Below, one piece after another: positions 1-6,776 of a DNA stretch of 8,467 nt. The stretch lies in assembly GCA_900544365.1 (NCBI GenBank), contig UQVF01000061.1:1-8467 (forward strand), in the 5' to 3' direction. Under the pieces are notes generated by a model, which had not been told where the DNA came from, searched no databases, and saw only the letters and a list, made by a program, of their open reading frames with translations. Numbering within the stretch: the stretch's first letter is position 1; each line of letters opens with the position of its first letter. Origin of the DNA: an uncultured Veillonella sp. (GTDB taxonomy: Bacteria > Bacillota > Negativicutes > Veillonellales > Veillonellaceae). Made by a program: the position numbers and the translations under genes.

Positions 1-354
1 TCAATCAAGATTTTTTTTTAATTTTTCTTTCCCCCCCCCAGCCACTTCTTCTTTGAAAAGGATAAGTGCATTGCCACCACCAATATAGGCTACATAGCAA
101 TCTGTAGGCAATTGATTGGATTTGACTACTTCTTCAATAGATTCTGCACCGCTTTCTTCTTCCCATCCTGTACTGTTTACAGTGTGAATACCTAAAGGTT
201 TCAGGATTGATTCTTGCAAAATTTGGTCTACTAAAATTGAGTCAAATACCTTGTCAACAATAAAAGAAGCGCCTACATTAGTTCTTAGCTTTGTCCCAGA
301 AAAGATATATTTCTGTATGGACTGCGTATCCAATAAAATTGCCTTTACATTCAT
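1..354 (-). CDS. Truncated Cas10/Cmr2-like palm-domain protein (type III CRISPR effector subunit fragment), possibly slippage-controlled
   Basis: The 117-residue product begins MNVKAILLDTQSIQKYIF. Residues 8-30 (D-x-x-x-IQ-x-YIF-x(3)-KLR-x(3)-GAS) and the strand-turn-strand segment YIGGGNALILF at 90-100 match my memory of the first palm region of Cas10-family proteins (Csm1/Cmr2), the large subunit of type III CRISPR effectors. The start at 354 is chosen because AAGGAA lies about 7 bases upstream and the homology-like region begins there. An in-frame ATG at 417 would add 21 residues and has no comparable site. Full Cas10 proteins are several hundred residues long, with a second palm carrying a GGDD motif. 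Here the frame closes 9 codons after a run of nine G (codons 106-108) and just after a run of nine A. No HD nuclease domain precedes the palm. It may be a pseudogene, a phase-off allele, or a gene read through by slippage. The gene beyond position 1 cannot be seen. The family call is fairly firm; the cause of the truncation is open. Confidence 0.65.
   Translation of the reverse strand: MNVKAILLDTQSIQKYIFSGTKLRTNVGASFIVDKVFDSILVDQILQESILKPLGIHTVNSTGWEEESGAESIEEVVKSNQLPTDCYVAYIGGGNALILFKEEVAGGGKEKLKKNLD
11..19. repeat. Homopolymer A9 (coding sense) inside the Cas10-like gene
   Basis: Nine T on the plus strand give nine A in the coding sense, 11 bases downstream of the G9 run. With G9 unchanged, loss of one A shifts the frame so that it reads past the TGA at 1-3 and leaves the window open. 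Gain of one A gives a TGA at once. A runs of about nine are also known sites of RNA polymerase slippage in AT-rich bacteria, so a mixed set of transcripts is possible. Confidence 0.8.
31..39. repeat. Homopolymer G9 (coding sense) inside the Cas10-like gene
   Basis: Nine consecutive C on the plus strand give nine G in the minus-strand coding sequence, three in-frame glycine codons. Runs of this length are typical mutational slippage sites. In the present A9 context, both 8 and 10 G also lead to early stops (TAA before the A run, or TGA just after it). The G run alone therefore does not open the frame. Confidence 0.85.
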
Positions 355-382
355 AATGAATTCCTTTCTTGATAAGATAAGC

Positions 383-428
383 AATATACTATTATAATAA
401 ATATACATCAATTTCATTATTAGTACAA
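383..428 (-). promoter_or_regulatory. Candidate promoters of the Cas10-like gene
   Basis: On the minus strand two overlapping sigma-A-like pairs can be read. One is TTGATG (406-411) with TATATT (383-388). The other is TTGTAC (423-428) with TATATT (400-405). Both have 17-base spacers. The region is very AT-rich, so such matches are easy to find by chance. Confidence 0.35.
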
Positions 429-473
429 TTCATTTTTATATTGCGTTTTCCGAATAATGTATTTTTTAGGAGG
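429..473 (+). promoter_or_regulatory. Weak promoter candidate and strong RBS for cas6
   Basis: A weak TTCATT (429-434) and AATAAT (453-458) pair with an 18-base spacer precedes cas6. AGGAGG at 468-473, five bases before the ATG at 479, is a near-perfect Shine-Dalgarno sequence and fixes the cas6 start. The 124-base spacer between cas6 and the Cas10-like start must carry both divergent promoters. Confidence 0.35.
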
Positions 474-478
474 TTCCT

Positions 479-1258
479 ATGTTTTCTTCATTGATGATAC
501 TTGATTTACACATTAATTTTCTTGATGGAACTCGTATACACCCCTTTCTATCTAATGTATTACACGGCATTATGATGGAACATATAGATACAAATTATGC
601 AACTAAGTTGCATGAAAGTACAGTTCATCCTTATCGTCAATATGTATTTTATGATGCAAAAAAGGAGACAACTATCTGGCGAGTTATCGGATTAAATCAA
701 GAGGCTATCATTAACATTCTAGAGCCTCTCTTTCATTTGCCAGAGCAAGTGTTTGTACGACAACAACAGAAATATTTACATATTACAGATCGTATCATCT
801 ATGACGAAACTTCCTATGATTTTCTATATGAAACTTTCTTAGAGGCTCCCATCAGTACGGTGAAAACAGTCGATCTAGAGTTTATCACTAGTGCTAGCTT
901 TAAATCGCAAGGGGAGTACCTTCCATTTCCAGATACAAGTCGCTTTTTTAAAGGCTTATTGCGTCGTTGGAATGCGTTCAGTACTAACTACCCTATTAAA
1001 GGAGATAATCTTGCTGACACATTGGCAAGCCTATTTAAAGTCTATGACTACCATCTTAAGTTTAGCTCCTATCGAATAGAGCGGGTGCAAATTCCTGCTT
1101 TCAAAGGGCACTATACATTACGACCTAACACACAGCATCCTCTGTTTCCTATTGCTATGTTACTATTAGCCTATGGAGAATTCGCCGGTATAGGCATCAA
1201 AACTTCGTTAGGTATGGGGGCCTATCGATTGACTGTCACACACCTGGACTCTGAATAG
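479..1258 (+). CDS. cas6: CRISPR-associated endoribonuclease Cas6
   Basis: This 259-residue protein has the normal length of Cas6, the metal-independent RNase that cuts precursor CRISPR RNA within its repeats. The N-terminal stretch with VLHG (27-30), then LHES (44-47) and HPY (50-52), follows the usual Cas6 layout, where histidines in this part can be catalytic (H29 or H45 are candidates). The C-terminal part has IPAFKGHYTLR followed by the glycine-rich segment GIGIKTSLGMG at about 237-247, the hallmark RNA-binding loop of the RAMP fold at the end of Cas6 proteins. The reading frame is intact and starts behind a perfect AGGAGG. It is divergent from a Cas10-like gene, consistent with a type III setting. 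It ends five bases from the convergent unknown gene. No repeat array is visible here, so its RNA substrate must lie elsewhere. Family assignment is confident; subtype is not resolved. Confidence 0.88.
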   Translation: MFSSLMILDLHINFLDGTRIHPFLSNVLHGIMMEHIDTNYATKLHESTVHPYRQYVFYDAKKETTIWRVIGLNQEAIINILEPLFHLPEQVFVRQQQKYLHITDRIIYDETSYDFLYETFLEAPISTVKTVDLEFITSASFKSQGEYLPFPDTSRFFKGLLRRWNAFSTNYPIKGDNLADTLASLFKVYDYHLKFSSYRIERVQIPAFKGHYTLRPNTQHPLFPIAMLLLAYGEFAGIGIKTSLGMGAYRLTVTHLDSE

Positions 1259-1263
1259 AATCT

Positions 1264-2661
1264 CTATTTCTTAAACCAACGCAATTTAATATCTGATACG
1301 ACTCGTCTTCCTGTATTAATATCACTAGGAGAGCAAGGGAAGCTCAATGTATATCTATCTTGTTTTCCCAACTGCCCTTTGAAATGGTCACCTTCTTTGG
1401 TTATGGTAACTCCAATGGATTTCAACTCATTTTGCATGCGAGTACTAAAGTGGCGATAATTACTGAATAGATTATCCAATGACTCATACACATCCCACGC
1501 ATCTTTTTTCCGAGGTGCATTATGTCTGATAATATCATCACAAATATCATAGATACGATTGCTCGCATGGATATCTGTAGGTTTATGCTCTTGACGTACA
1601 TCTTCTAATATTTTGAGAACTGCCGTTCGAATTTCATCATGATAGATATCATCTTCTTCGCCATAGTACAACAATGAAGTGCCTGATTCAGAATGACTCA
1701 TTCTAGATTGTAAGATACTGAGCTCATGTTGTAATATCACTAATTCTTGCAAGCATTTATTTGCCAATTGCTCCATGTCTTGAAGTCTCTTCTCTAACTC
1801 AGCTGTTTCATGAACTGCTATTTCTGCTAGTTCTTCTGACTCACTGCGTTCTTGAAGGGACTTTTTCATTTTCTTTTCTAAAAGTTTACGCTGTACGCCA
1901 TACCAGCTATCTAGTGGTTTACGTTCCACCAAATTCATTTCATCACATACAATATCCACAATCCGTCGACTTACCTTATCCTCATCTAAGCTAGCACTTC
2001 CGTGGTATACCTTCACATCTGGCATTTGGACACTATTCTGATGATGATAAATGATCACTGTATTAGGATCATCTGTGGTCTTTTTCAAGAAAATCCGTGC
2101 CACACCTTCCAGTCTAAGAGCCAATTTATCTATATGAATCATATCAATAAAACTAGGAGATCCTTGAATCACCACATTACAAACACTATGGACTGGCTGT
2201 TGTAATAACCCTTCTTCAATAGCTTCCGTCCATTCCATCACATCTGGTCCAATAGGTACGCCATGCTCTTCCGCAATATATCCACCCTTCATTAAATATT
2301 TCATAATAGATGGTGCCCAAAAGTAATTATTTCGTTCAGTCATAGATGCATCAAGATCTTTATGCTGTCTTACACACACGGTTCGTTCATTGATATTAAA
2401 TACGATTTCTGTTTTCCATAATCCATATTGATCCGGAGCTTGTTCAAATAAGGCAGCAATAATACCTTCTTCCTCAAAATAGTTCACCTCAAGGATATGC
2501 CCATTTTCCTCCCAAAGAGGGTTCATATCAATACCATCCCATGTGATAGCTTCTGAAAAAGCTTGATAATCTACATGCTGACGCCATCTTAATAATGTAC
2601 GGATAAAATTATTTGGCCGTAAGATATCTGTAACTTTTAATTTTGTACTATATACAATCAT
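1264..2661 (-). CDS. Coiled-coil protein of unknown function, in defence-like context
   Basis: The 465-residue product begins MIVYSTKLKV. The ATG at 2661 is preferred over one at 2691 because GGGGAG lies five bases upstream of it. Visible parts are an N-terminal mixed alpha/beta region (about 1-245, including a VRQHKD segment at 97-102), a strongly charged coiled coil (about 256-322), an acidic linker, and a C-terminal domain (about 335-465) with helices followed by short strands and the end motif SPSDINTGRRVVSDI. From memory, this layout of a variable N-terminal domain, coiled coil and a C-terminal domain ending in an SD-x(2)-G-x(4)-SDI-like motif occurs in uncharacterised proteins of Firmicutes and other bacteria. 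I cannot attach a function. No transmembrane segment or signal peptide is seen. It is convergent with cas6 and separated by five bases, with no clear terminator between. A defence role is suggested only by location. Confidence 0.8.
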   Translation of the reverse strand: MIVYSTKLKVTDILRPNNFIRTLLRWRQHVDYQAFSEAITWDGIDMNPLWEENGHILEVNYFEEEGIIAALFEQAPDQYGLWKTEIVFNINERTVCVRQHKDLDASMTERNNYFWAPSIMKYLMKGGYIAEEHGVPIGPDVMEWTEAIEEGLLQQPVHSVCNVVIQGSPSFIDMIHIDKLALRLEGVARIFLKKTTDDPNTVIIYHHQNSVQMPDVKVYHGSASLDEDKVSRRIVDIVCDEMNLVERKPLDSWYGVQRKLLEKKMKKSLQERSESEELAEIAVHETAELEKRLQDMEQLANKCLQELVILQHELSILQSRMSHSESGTSLLYYGEEDDIYHDEIRTAVLKILEDVRQEHKPTDIHASNRIYDICDDIIRHNAPRKKDAWDVYESLDNLFSNYRHFSTRMQNELKSIGVTITKEGDHFKGQLGKQDRYTLSFPCSPSDINTGRRVVSDIKLRWFKK

Positions 2662-2714
2662 GATTTCTCCCCTTTTCTCTAGATAACACATTACTTATTG
2701 TCAGTATATCAAGT

Positions 2715-2816
2715 TTAGATACATATATGAATGCAATTTTCATTCTTCTTATAATCTTCGTAATATACCACACCTACTGCAGCAACACACATGCACAAGA
2801 CTGCTAATACTTCCAT
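2715..2816 (-). CDS. 33-residue single-pass membrane micropeptide
   Basis: The short frame reads MEVLAVLCMCVAAVGVVYYE and continues for 13 further residues. An uninterrupted hydrophobic stretch (about 3-19) is followed by a charged tail with YEDYKKNEN and two late cysteines. AAGGAG lies five bases before the ATG within the purine-rich AGAGGAAGGAGATAGT. An extended -10 element (TGCTATACT) lies about 40 bases upstream. A start this well furnished is unlikely by chance in a spacer. Size and layout (N-terminal membrane helix, basic/polar tail) resemble type I toxin peptides and also small accessory subunits of membrane complexes. Nothing identifies which. It lies between the oxidoreductase terminator and the unknown 465-residue gene and could be cotranscribed with the latter, as no terminator is visible between them. 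Confidence 0.55.
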   Translation of the reverse strand: MEVLAVLCMCVAAVGVVYYEDYKKNENCIHICI

Positions 2817-2857
2817 ACTATCTCCTTCCTCTAAATACAATCATATCTCTAGAATAT

Positions 2858-2866
2858 AGTATAGCA
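2858..2866 (-). promoter_or_regulatory. Extended -10 promoter for the micropeptide gene
   Basis: On the minus strand the sequence reads TGCTATACT, a TATACT hexamer with an extended TGn. The expected transcription start is near 2851, giving a leader of about 35 bases to the ATG at 2816. No good -35 is seen at 17 bases; only an AT-rich stretch is present, which is acceptable for an extended -10 promoter. Confidence 0.45.
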
Positions 2867-2889
2867 CATCTATTATTTTAAAAATTATA

Positions 2890-2922
2890 AAAGTCCCAAT
2901 AGTTCATCACTGTTGGGACTTT
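2890..2922. terminator. Long hairpin, probable second or bidirectional terminator
   Basis: AAAGTCCCAATAGT (2890-2903) and ACTGTTGGGACTTT (2909-2922) form a 14-pair stem with one G-U pair in plus-strand RNA (a C-A mismatch in minus-strand RNA) and a 5-base loop. On the minus strand it is followed by TTTTATAATTTTT, so it can act as a backup terminator behind the oxidoreductase gene. It lies just upstream of the micropeptide promoter. On the plus strand the trailing U-run is short. Confidence 0.6.
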
Positions 2923-2959
2923 CATAGTATATTCTGCTAATCTTTTTTGGGCATAGCAC

Positions 2960-2989
2960 AAAAAAGGCCCTCCCAAAGGAGAGCCTTTT
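2960..2989 (-). terminator. Rho-independent terminator of the pyruvate:ferredoxin oxidoreductase gene
   Basis: In minus-strand RNA, GGCUCUCC pairs fully with GGAGGGCC (one G-U) across a UUUG loop (plus-strand stem 2966-2985), and six U follow (2965-2960). It starts about 20 bases after the stop codon at 3010. The wobble pair exists only on the minus strand, which supports the orientation. Confidence 0.85.
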
Positions 2990-3009
2990 CGTATTACTTT
3001 CACTAATGA

Positions 3010-6000
3010 TTAGCCTTGTTGTAATTCGTCTTCAAAGCCTTTTTGTAAACGAACATAGGATTGACGGCGTTCTTTAGCTAATTGTTTGTTGATTTCTAAC
3101 AATTCTTTGCTCATTGCAGGAACTGCTTTACCCAAAGATGTGTAACGAACTTCTTTTCCTAAGAAGGAATCGAACAATTCATAGTCAGGTTCTTTGGAGT
3201 CAAGGCTGAATGGGTTTTTGCCTTGTGCTTTTAATGCTGGGTTATAACGGTATAGATCCCAGTAACCGGATGCAACAGCTTGTTTAGTTTCAGCTTGTGC
3301 ATTACCCATACCACCTTTGATACCATGGTTGATACATGGAGCATAAGCGATGATTAGGGATGGACCTGGATATGCTTCAGCTTCTGCCAATGCTTTCATC
3401 AATTGGTTCATGTCAGCACCCATACCAACTTGAGCCACATAGATGTTGCCATACGTCATAGCAATCATACCAAGGTCTTTTTTGTTTGTACGTTTACCTT
3501 GCGCAGCGAATTGAGCAACCGCACCTACGCGAGTAGATTTAGATGCTTGACCGCCAGTGTTGGAGTATACTTCTGTATCGAATACGAATACGTTAACGTC
3601 TTCGCCGGAAGCCAATACATGGTCAAGACCACCGAAACCGATATCGTATGCCCAACCGTCACCACCGAAGATCCATTGGGAACGTTTAACAAGGTATTGT
3701 TTTTTAGCCAATACTTCTTTTACAGCTTCTGTTTGTTCTACTTTGGAAAGAGCGTCGATTACAGCTTTAGCGCGATCACGAGTACCTTCACCTTGAAGAC
3801 GTTTTTCTAACCATAAGTCAAGAACTTGTTTCGTTGCTTCATCAGCAGTTTCAGCGATAGAAGCTACAGTTTCAGCTAATTGTGTACGGATTTTCTCAGT
3901 ACCGATGAACATACCATAACCGAACTCAGCGTTATCCTCAAATAAGGAGTTAGCCCATGCAGGACCTTGGCCTTGTTGGTTTTTAGTGTATGGAGATGCT
4001 GGCATAGATGCACCCCAAATAGAGGAACAACCTGTTGCATTGGCAATCATCATACGGTCACCGAACAATTGAGTAATCAATTTAGCATATGGAGTTTCAC
4101 CACAACCTGCGCAAGCGCCGGAGAACTCAAGCAATGGAGTTTTGAATTGGGAACCTTTTACAGTTTCTTGTTTCATTGGGTGAGATTTGGTAGGCAATGC
4201 TACACCATAATCCCAAGCTGGAGCAAATTCTAATTCGCCATCGATAGGGCGCATTTCGATTGCTTTTCCTTTAGGAGCTGGACAGATGTTTACGCAGTTA
4301 CCGCAACCTAAGCAGTCTAATGGAGATACTGCAATACGGAATTGCAATTCGCCTTTCGTCATCATTTCTGGAATTGTTTCGAAGTTTTCAGGACCCGCTG
4401 CTGCTTCTTCTGCTGTCGCTAAGATAGGACGGATAGTCGCATGTGGACATACGAAGGAACATTGGTTACATTGGATACAGTTTTCTTTGATCCAGTGAGG
4501 AACGAATAATGCTGCACCACGTTTTTCGAAAGCTGCAGTACCAGAAGGTAATGTACCATCTTCATAGCCTGTGAAAGCAGATACTGGTAGATCATAACCA
4601 GCTTGTGCATTAACAGGTTTAGCGATATTAGCTACATAGCTTGGGCAAGTTGTGCAAGTAGTTTTCTCGAAAGTATCTTCAGAATCTTTTGCATCTTTCC
4701 ATGCTGCTGGCACTTCTACTTTTACAAGAGCACCAACACCTTCATCAACAGCTTTGTTGTTCATTGCAACAACGTCAGCACCTTTTTTACCATATGTTTT
4801 TTCAATAGAGTCTTTTAAGTACTCTACTGCTTTATCGATAGGAATGATTGTATCTTCAGTCAATTTGAAGAACGCAGCTTGTGTAACCATGTTAATACGG
4901 CCACCCAAACCAATTTCAGCTGCAATTTTCGCTGCATTGATGATGTAGAAATTCAATTCTTTTTCAGCAATTGTACGGCGAAGTTTTGCTGGTAATTTTT
5001 CTGCCAATTCTTCTGGAGACCAAGTACAGTTCAATAAGAATGTACCGCCTTTTTTAATACCACGAAGAAGATCATATTCATGAACATAAGATTGACGATG
5101 ACAAGCAATGAATTCTGGCTCTGTTACCAAGTATGGTTTGTTAATTGGGTTTTTACCAAAACGTAAGTGAGACATTGTCACACCACCAGATTTTTTGGAG
5201 TCATAGTCAAAGTATGCTTGTGCATACATATCTGTATGGTCACCGATGATTTTAATAGCAGATTTGTTTGCACCTACAGTTCCGTCAGAACCGAAGCCCC
5301 AGAATTTACATCCAGTTAAACCTTCAGTTTTTACAGATACGCCTTCAGCACGGTTCAAGGATAAGTTAGTTACGTCGTCATTGATACCCAATGTGAAGAA
5401 ACGTTTGCCAGCTTCTGCTAACATGTTATCAAATACTGCTACAAGGTCAGCTGGGATAACGTCTTTAGAAGAAAGACCATAACGACCGCCGAATACTTTA
5501 GCATTGATATTGTGTTGAACAAGTGCTGCTTGCACATCTAGGAATAAAGGTTCAGCTAAAGCACCTGGTTCTTTTGTACGGTCTAATACTGCCACGCGTT
5601 CTACAGTTTTAGGAAGAGCTGCTACAAAACGGTCTGTTGAGAACGGACGGAATAAGTGAACTTGTACGAAACCAACTTTACGACCTTGTGCACGTAAGTA
5701 ATCTACAGTTTCAGTAGCTACTTGCGCAGAGGAACCCATTGTTACGATTACGTCAGTTGCATCTTCAGCACCATAGTAGTTAAACAATTGGTAGTTACGA
5801 CCAGTAATTTTGTTGATTTCATGCATGTAATGTTCTACTACATTTGGAACTTCTAAATAGAATGGGTTAGAAGCTTCACGATGTTGGAAGTAGATATCAG
5901 GGTTTTCAGCAGTACCACGAGTCACAGGAGCATCTGGATTCAACGCACGTTGACGGAATGCTTCTAAAGCGTCTTGGTCTACTAAAGGTTTTAATTCATC

Positions 6001-6561
6001 ATATTCTAATACTTCGATTTTTTGGATTTCGTGAGAAGTACGGAAACCGTCGAAGAAGTTGATGAAAGGAACGCGAGTTTTTAACGCTGTTAAATGCGCA
6101 ACTGGAGCAAGATCCATAACTTCTTGTACAGAGGATTCTGCTAACATAGCACAACCAGCAGCACGAGCTGCCATAACGTCTTGATGATCACCAAAGATAG
6201 ACAACGCTTGCGCTGCAATAGCACGAGCTGCTACATGGAATACCCCTGGAAGTAACTCACCAGACACTTTGTACAAGTTAGGTAACATCAATAATAGACC
6301 TTGAGAAGATGTGAAAGTAGTTGTCAATGCACCCGCTTGTAAAGAACCGTGAACTGCTGCTGCAGCACCCGCTTCGGATTGCATTTCAACAACCTGTACA
6401 GTATGACCGAACAAGTTTTTACGGCCTTGTCCTGCCCATTCATCCACATGTTCTGGCATTGGAGAAGATGGAGTGATTGGATAAATCGCTGCCACTTCAG
6501 AAAAACCATACGCTACGTGAGCTGCAGCTTGGTTGCCGTCCATAGTTTTCATTTTACGCAT
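3010..6561 (-). CDS. nifJ: Pyruvate:ferredoxin (flavodoxin) oxidoreductase
   Basis: This cytoplasmic enzyme oxidatively decarboxylates pyruvate with CoA to acetyl-CoA and CO2 and reduces ferredoxin. It is the central step of lactate/pyruvate fermentation. The 1183 residues are full length for the single-chain type. The N-terminal domain carries YPITPSSP (T30), E63 and R113, equivalent to the active-site Thr/Glu/Arg of the Desulfovibrio africanus enzyme. The gamma-like domain carries RFGKNPI near 467-473. A ferredoxin-like domain has CxxCxxCxxxC sets at C695/698/701/705 and C750/753/756/760. The C-terminal thiamine diphosphate domain has the proximal cluster cysteines C817, C820, C845 and C1076, plus GGDGW (966-970) and TEVYSNTGGQ (996-1005) for cofactor and Mg binding. 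The start follows AAGGAGG with a slightly long 10-base spacing. The gene has its own terminator and is probably monocistronic. An additional C636-x-x-C639 pair lies just before the conserved NAQAGYDLPVSAF segment. The symbol is the family's general one; 'por' is also used. Confidence 0.97.
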   Translation of the reverse strand: MRKMKTMDGNQAAAHVAYGFSEVAAIYPITPSSPMPEHVDEWAGQGRKNLFGHTVQVVEMQSEAGAAAAVHGSLQAGALTTTFTSSQGLLLMLPNLYKVSGELLPGVFHVAARAIAAQALSIFGDHQDVMAARAAGCAMLAESSVQEVMDLAPVAHLTALKTRVPFINFFDGFRTSHEIQKIEVLEYDELKPLVDQDALEAFRQRALNPDAPVTRGTAENPDIYFQHREASNPFYLEVPNVVEHYMHEINKITGRNYQLFNYYGAEDATDVIVTMGSSAQVATETVDYLRAQGRKVGFVQVHLFRPFSTDRFVAALPKTVERVAVLDRTKEPGALAEPLFLDVQAALVQHNINAKVFGGRYGLSSKDVIPADLVAVFDNMLAEAGKRFFTLGINDDVTNLSLNRAEGVSVKTEGLTGCKFWGFGSDGTVGANKSAIKIIGDHTDMYAQAYFDYDSKKSGGVTMSHLRFGKNPINKPYLVTEPEFIACHRQSYVHEYDLLRGIKKGGTFLLNCTWSPEELAEKLPAKLRRTIAEKELNFYIINAAKIAAEIGLGGRINMVTQAAFFKLTEDTIIPIDKAVEYLKDSIEKTYGKKGADVVAMNNKAVDEGVGALVKVEVPAAWKDAKDSEDTFEKTTCTTCPSYVANIAKPVNAQAGYDLPVSAFTGYEDGTLPSGTAAFEKRGAALFVPHWIKENCIQCNQCSFVCPHATIRPILATAEEAAAGPENFETIPEMMTKGELQFRIAVSPLDCLGCGNCVNICPAPKGKAIEMRPIDGELEFAPAWDYGVALPTKSHPMKQETVKGSQFKTPLLEFSGACAGCGETPYAKLITQLFGDRMMIANATGCSSIWGASMPASPYTKNQQGQGPAWANSLFEDNAEFGYGMFIGTEKIRTQLAETVASIAETADEATKQVLDLWLEKRLQGEGTRDRAKAVIDALSKVEQTEAVKEVLAKKQYLVKRSQWIFGGDGWAYDIGFGGLDHVLASGEDVNVFVFDTEVYSNTGGQASKSTRVGAVAQFAAQGKRTNKKDLGMIAMTYGNIYVAQVGMGADMNQLMKALAEAEAYPGPSLIIAYAPCINHGIKGGMGNAQAETKQAVASGYWDLYRYNPALKAQGKNPFSLDSKEPDYELFDSFLGKEVRYTSLGKAVPAMSKELLEINKQLAKERRQSYVRLQKGFEDELQQG

Positions 6562-6608
6562 GTTAAAATAGCCTCCTTAAAGCAAATAAAAATTAACACT
6601 TGTAGTTA

Positions 6609-6678
6609 CATACAAAATAGGGGGATGTATACAGCCTCTTATCCTTGCACTCGCAGGACGAGTCCTCCCCTCGTGAGT
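6609..6678 (-). promoter_or_regulatory. Potential structured leader of the oxidoreductase mRNA
   Basis: This GC-rich island sits in an otherwise AT-rich spacer, about 50 bases upstream of the start codon. On the coding (minus) strand, several pairings compete: ACTCG with CGAGT around a five-base loop (6649-6663), AGGAC with GTCCT (6655-6666), and outer ACTC with GAGT (6649-6678). A following hairpin, ATACA with TGTAT (6610-6630), exposes a C-run in its loop. This run can pair with the AGGGG of the first element (6667-6671 with 6619-6623), a pseudoknot-like contact. It matches no riboswitch class I can name. Confidence 0.35.
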
Positions 6679-6721
6679 ATCAAAATGTTTTTGAAATATG
6701 AATCATTTATTTCTAAAAAGA

Positions 6722-6736
6722 TTGCATATGTTGCAA
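6722..6736. promoter_or_regulatory. Dyad TTGCA-N5-TGCAA, candidate LysR-type box
   Basis: Perfect 5-base arms separated by five bases contain T-N11-A, the general shape of a LysR-type regulator site. It lies just downstream of the proposed start of the oxidoreductase transcript. The word TTGCAA also forms the proposed -35 at 6771-6776. Confidence 0.35.
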
Positions 6737-6747
6737 AAATGTAATAA

Positions 6748-6776
6748 TATATAAGTTATATAGTACCTCTTTGCAA
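6748..6776 (-). promoter_or_regulatory. Candidate promoter of the oxidoreductase gene
   Basis: On the minus strand TTGCAA (6771-6776) and TATATA (6748-6753) are separated by 17 bases. Transcription would start near 6741 and give a leader of about 180 bases that includes the GC-rich structured island. Other AT-rich hexamers nearby cannot be excluded. Confidence 0.45.

Noticed and set aside
355..417. N-terminal extension of the Cas10-like protein from an ATG at 417
   Set aside because: The added 21 residues look like translated AT-rich promoter DNA. AAGGAA is correctly placed only for the ATG at 354.
1248..1275. Short hairpin AATAGA/TCTATT between cas6 and the convergent gene as a terminator
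   Set aside because: The stem is only six AT-rich pairs and no long T run follows on either strand. It is too weak to call.
3403..5482. Several plus-strand open frames of 70-135 codons inside the oxidoreductase gene
   Set aside because: They are opposite-strand shadows of a highly expressed, codon-biased gene. They have no proper ribosome sites and no recognisable domains.
6349..6744. A 131-codon plus-strand frame running from inside the oxidoreductase gene into the regulatory spacer
   Set aside because: Its first half is antisense to conserved enzyme sequence and its second half covers the leader and promoter region. No ribosome site or domain supports it.
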